A model generated the notes under the pieces. The model was not told where the DNA came from, searched no databases, and worked only from the letters and a program-made list of their open reading frames with translations. Shown piece by piece: positions 62,015 through 64,000 of a stretch of 64,000 nucleotides of DNA. Where the stretch lies: the NCBI GenBank assembly GCA_002633085.1, contig NSIV01000001.1:248001-312000 (forward strand), in the 5' to 3' direction. Source of the stretch: Curvibacter sp. PD_MW3 (lineage in GTDB: Bacteria; Pseudomonadota; Gammaproteobacteria; Burkholderiales; Burkholderiaceae_C). The position numbers and the translations under genes were made by a program. Position 1 is the stretch's first letter. Each line of letters opens with the position of its first letter.

Positions 62015-62857
62015 ATGGCGACTGACAACACATTCATCCTGGCCGGCGTGATGGGCTGGCCGGTGGCGCACTCGCGCTCCCCCGCCATCCACAACCACTG
62101 GATCCGCCAGTACGGCCTGAACGGCAGCTACGTGCTGCTGCCGGTGCAGCCCGAGTTGATTGGCGACGCCGTGCGCGGCCTGCGCGCCCTGGGTTTTGCC
62201 GGCTGCAACATCACCATTCCGCACAAGGTGGCGGCCATGCCGCTGGTGGACCGCATCGACCCGCTGGCGGCGCGCATCGGCGCCATCAACACCGTGGTGG
62301 TGGAAGCCGACGGCACTTTGTGCGGCTACAACACCGATGCCTTCGGTTTCATCCAGAGCCTGCTCGACACCCAGCCCGACTGGCGCGCCGACGCCGGCCC
62401 GGTAACGGTGCTGGGCGCCGGCGGCGCTTCGCGTGCCATCCTGGTGGCGCTGGCCGAGCGCGGTGCCAAGGAAATCCGCCTGTGCAACCGCAGCTGGGAC
62501 AAGGCACAGGCGCTGGCGCAGGAATTCGGCGCGCCGGTGAAGGCCATTCCGTGGGAACAGCGGCATGAGTCGCTGGCCGACGTGGCCCTGCTGGTCAACA
62601 CCACCAGCCTGGGCATGAAGGGCCAGGACCCGCTGGAACTCTCGCTCGACCACTTGCCGAAGCAGGCGCTGGTGTCGGACATCATCTACGTGCCGCTGGA
62701 AACGCCGCTGCTGACCGCCGCACGCCAGCGCGGCAACGCCACCGTCAACGGCCTGGGCATGCTGCTGAACCAGGCGCGCCCGGCCTTCCAAGCGTGGTTC
62801 GGCATCATGCCGGCGCTCACGCCCGAACTGCGGCGCATGGTGGAAGCCACCCTGTGA
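62015..62857 (+). CDS. aroE: Shikimate dehydrogenase-like protein
   Basis: 280 residues with the AroE fold: substrate site HSRSPAIHN, catalytic Lys71 in TIPHK, Asp108 in NTDAFGF, nucleotide motif VLGAGGASRAI, and C-terminal NGLGMLLNQARPAF. Biosynthetic enzymes reduce 3-dehydroshikimate with NADPH. Placement 21 bp after the LysR gene in a protocatechuate cluster suggests a catabolic paralog oxidising shikimate or quinate, whose dehydroshikimate leads to protocatechuate. CNRSWDK after beta-2 carries Arg, compatible with NADP. Confidence 0.85.
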   Translation: MATDNTFILAGVMGWPVAHSRSPAIHNHWIRQYGLNGSYVLLPVQPELIGDAVRGLRALGFAGCNITIPHKVAAMPLVDRIDPLAARIGAINTVVVEADGTLCGYNTDAFGFIQSLLDTQPDWRADAGPVTVLGAGGASRAILVALAERGAKEIRLCNRSWDKAQALAQEFGAPVKAIPWEQRHESLADVALLVNTTSLGMKGQDPLELSLDHLPKQALVSDIIYVPLETPLLTAARQRGNATVNGLGMLLNQARPAFQAWFGIMPALTPELRRMVEATL

Positions 62858-62991
62858 TGTCGCCCAGCAGCCATCGCAAATCGTGATGGCCTGATCGCGC
62901 TGGCTGATGGCGATCTGATCGTTCTTCCTGATGCCCGGACGCAGCCGGCGCGGTATGCTCGGCCGCTGTTTCATGGAAACGAGAGGCCCCC

Positions 62992-63819
62992 ATGCACACC
63001 CTTCTGCGGCGCTTGTCCGCCACCCTTTGCGGCAGCCTGCTGCTGGCCGCCTCGGCGCTGGCGCAGGGCAACACCGAGCTGCAGTGGCTCGGCCAGGCGG
63101 CCTTCCGGCTGACCACGCCCAGCGGCAAGGTGATCGTGATCGATCCCTGGCTGCGCCTCAACCCCAAGACACCGGCCGAGTTCAAGAATCTGGACAAGCT
63201 GGGCAAGGTGGATCTCATCCTCGTCACGCACGGCCACTTCGACCACATTGCCGACGCCCCGGCGCTGGCGCTGATGCACAAGGCCCGCGTTTATGCACCG
63301 GGTGACCTGAACCAGACCCTGAATGTGCTGGGCGTGCTGCCGCCGGAGCTGGCGCCGCGCATGAACAAGAGTGGCACGGTGACGCCGTTTGCCGATGTGC
63401 CGGGCCTGAAGATCACCGCCGTCAAGGCCGAACACTCGTCCGTCTACGTCTGGAAGAACCCGGCAACCGGCAAGGACGAAACCCATGTGGGCGGCGAGCC
63501 GGTGGGCTTCATCATCGAGCTGGAGAACGGCAAGAAGATCTACCACATGGGTGACACAGGCCTGTTCATGGACATGAAGTTCATCGGCGAGTACTACAAG
63601 CCCGACGTGCTGCTGATTCCCATTGGCGGCAACTTCACCATGGATCCGGTGCAGGCCGCCTACGCCACACGCGAGTGGCTCAAGCCAAAGATTGCCATCC
63701 CCATGCACTACGGCACCAACCCGCTGAACCAGGGCACGCCGCAGCAGTACCAGCAGGCCCTCGGGCAGACGGCCACCCAGGTGGTGCCGCTGCAGCCGGG
63801 CGAGAGCCTCCGCTTCTGA
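62992..63819 (+). CDS. Exported MBL-fold metal-dependent hydrolase (UlaG-like)
   Basis: 275 residues with a signal peptide (LCGSLLLAASALAQ), so probably periplasmic. Metallo-beta-lactamase fold with ILVTHGHFDHIADAPAL, the KAEHSSVYVW loop, YHMGDTGLF and a C-terminal IPMHYGTNPL. Resembles UlaG-type lactonases and other metal-dependent hydrolases. Followed after 15 bp by a TctC-type gene; might hydrolyse a lactone or ester before uptake, which is speculation. Confidence 0.82.
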   Translation: MHTLLRRLSATLCGSLLLAASALAQGNTELQWLGQAAFRLTTPSGKVIVIDPWLRLNPKTPAEFKNLDKLGKVDLILVTHGHFDHIADAPALALMHKARVYAPGDLNQTLNVLGVLPPELAPRMNKSGTVTPFADVPGLKITAVKAEHSSVYVWKNPATGKDETHVGGEPVGFIIELENGKKIYHMGDTGLFMDMKFIGEYYKPDVLLIPIGGNFTMDPVQAAYATREWLKPKIAIPMHYGTNPLNQGTPQQYQQALGQTATQVVPLQPGESLRF

Positions 63820-63834
63820 AAACGTCACGATCCG

Positions 63835-64000
63835 ATGAACACGCTCTTCACCCGCCGGCTCGTGCTGGCTGCTGCCGGCCTGTGTGCCGTGGCGCCGCTG
63901 CAGGCGCAGACCTGGCCGGCCAAACCCATTCACCTCGTGGTGCCCTTCACACCGGGCGGCAGCTCCGACATCCTGGGCCGCGCCATCGCGCAGAAGCTGC
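63835..64000 (+). CDS. Bug/TctC-family solute-binding protein (5' part only)
   Basis: The first 55 codons are visible: MNTLFTRRLVLAAAGLCAV signal peptide to APLQAQ, then WPAKPIHLVVPFTPGGSSDILGRAIAQKL, the classic start of the family. Cut by the window edge. Likely cotranscribed with the MBL gene. Confidence 0.85.
   Translation, partial: MNTLFTRRLVLAAAGLCAVAPLQAQTWPAKPIHLVVPFTPGGSSDILGRAIAQKL

Overview
The window is chromosomal DNA of a betaproteobacterium. Gene order (carA-carB-greA; rpsB-tsf-pyrH-frr-uppS-cdsA-dxr-rseP-bamA-ompH-lpxD-fabZ-lpxA-lpxB-rnhB), the Lys/Ala-rich N-terminus of RpoD, a PhaR-type polyhydroxyalkanoate regulator and several dispersed intergenic repeats point to Burkholderiales, most likely Comamonadaceae (Polaromonas/Rhodoferax/Acidovorax/Comamonas-like). 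I cannot name the species. No phage, insertion sequence, integrase, CRISPR array or rRNA was seen.

Region 1 (1-20.2 kb, all minus strand) is core metabolism: greA (cut by the window edge), carB and carA, then a long cell-envelope and translation block running from rpsB down to an rRNA-methyltransferase-like gene. It covers lipid A synthesis, outer-membrane protein assembly, phospholipid and isoprenoid precursors, ribosome recycling and UMP kinase. Region 2 (20.3-32 kb) is mixed housekeeping: an amidase, a D-amino acid dehydrogenase, an HDOD/metallo-beta-lactamase pair, NAD(P)HX repair, an SDR, RNase R head-to-head with tRNA-Leu(CAG), rimO, phaR and tRNA-Val(GAC). Region 3 (32-38.3 kb) holds a branched-chain acyl-CoA type SDR behind a LiuR-like operator, dnaG, rpoD and a large symmetric palindromic element.

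Region 4 (38.3-64 kb) is accessory and is dominated by aromatic-acid catabolism. It has a LigA/LigB-type extradiol dioxygenase pair with a divergent LysR gene; a FUSC-type transporter; an AraC regulator divergent from a cytochrome P450-ferredoxin-reductase set; a mobA-like 3-hydroxybenzoate 4-monooxygenase with an operator-like palindrome over its promoter; and a full minus-strand protocatechuate 4,5-cleavage operon (hydratase, aldolase, lactone hydrolase, dioxygenase alpha and beta, dehydrogenase). Solute-binding-protein genes are interspersed in the operon, and it is read divergently from a LysR gene. The logic is funnelling (P450 and MobA produce hydroxylated benzoates and protocatechuate), then 4,5-ring cleavage to pyruvate and oxaloacetate. 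A shikimate dehydrogenase-like gene beyond the LysR gene suggests a link to shikimate/quinate. A lone ArsA-type ATPase and a lone TctC-type gene at the right edge complete the window.

The most notable unexplained items are: a signal-less ModA-like protein leading the protocatechuate operon, with no recognisable 4-oxalomesaconate tautomerase; a second LigAB pair of unknown substrate; an approximately 445-bp imperfect palindrome downstream of rpoD; and a dispersed repeat of about 60 bp with copies inside lpxB and at the 3' end of the amidase gene.
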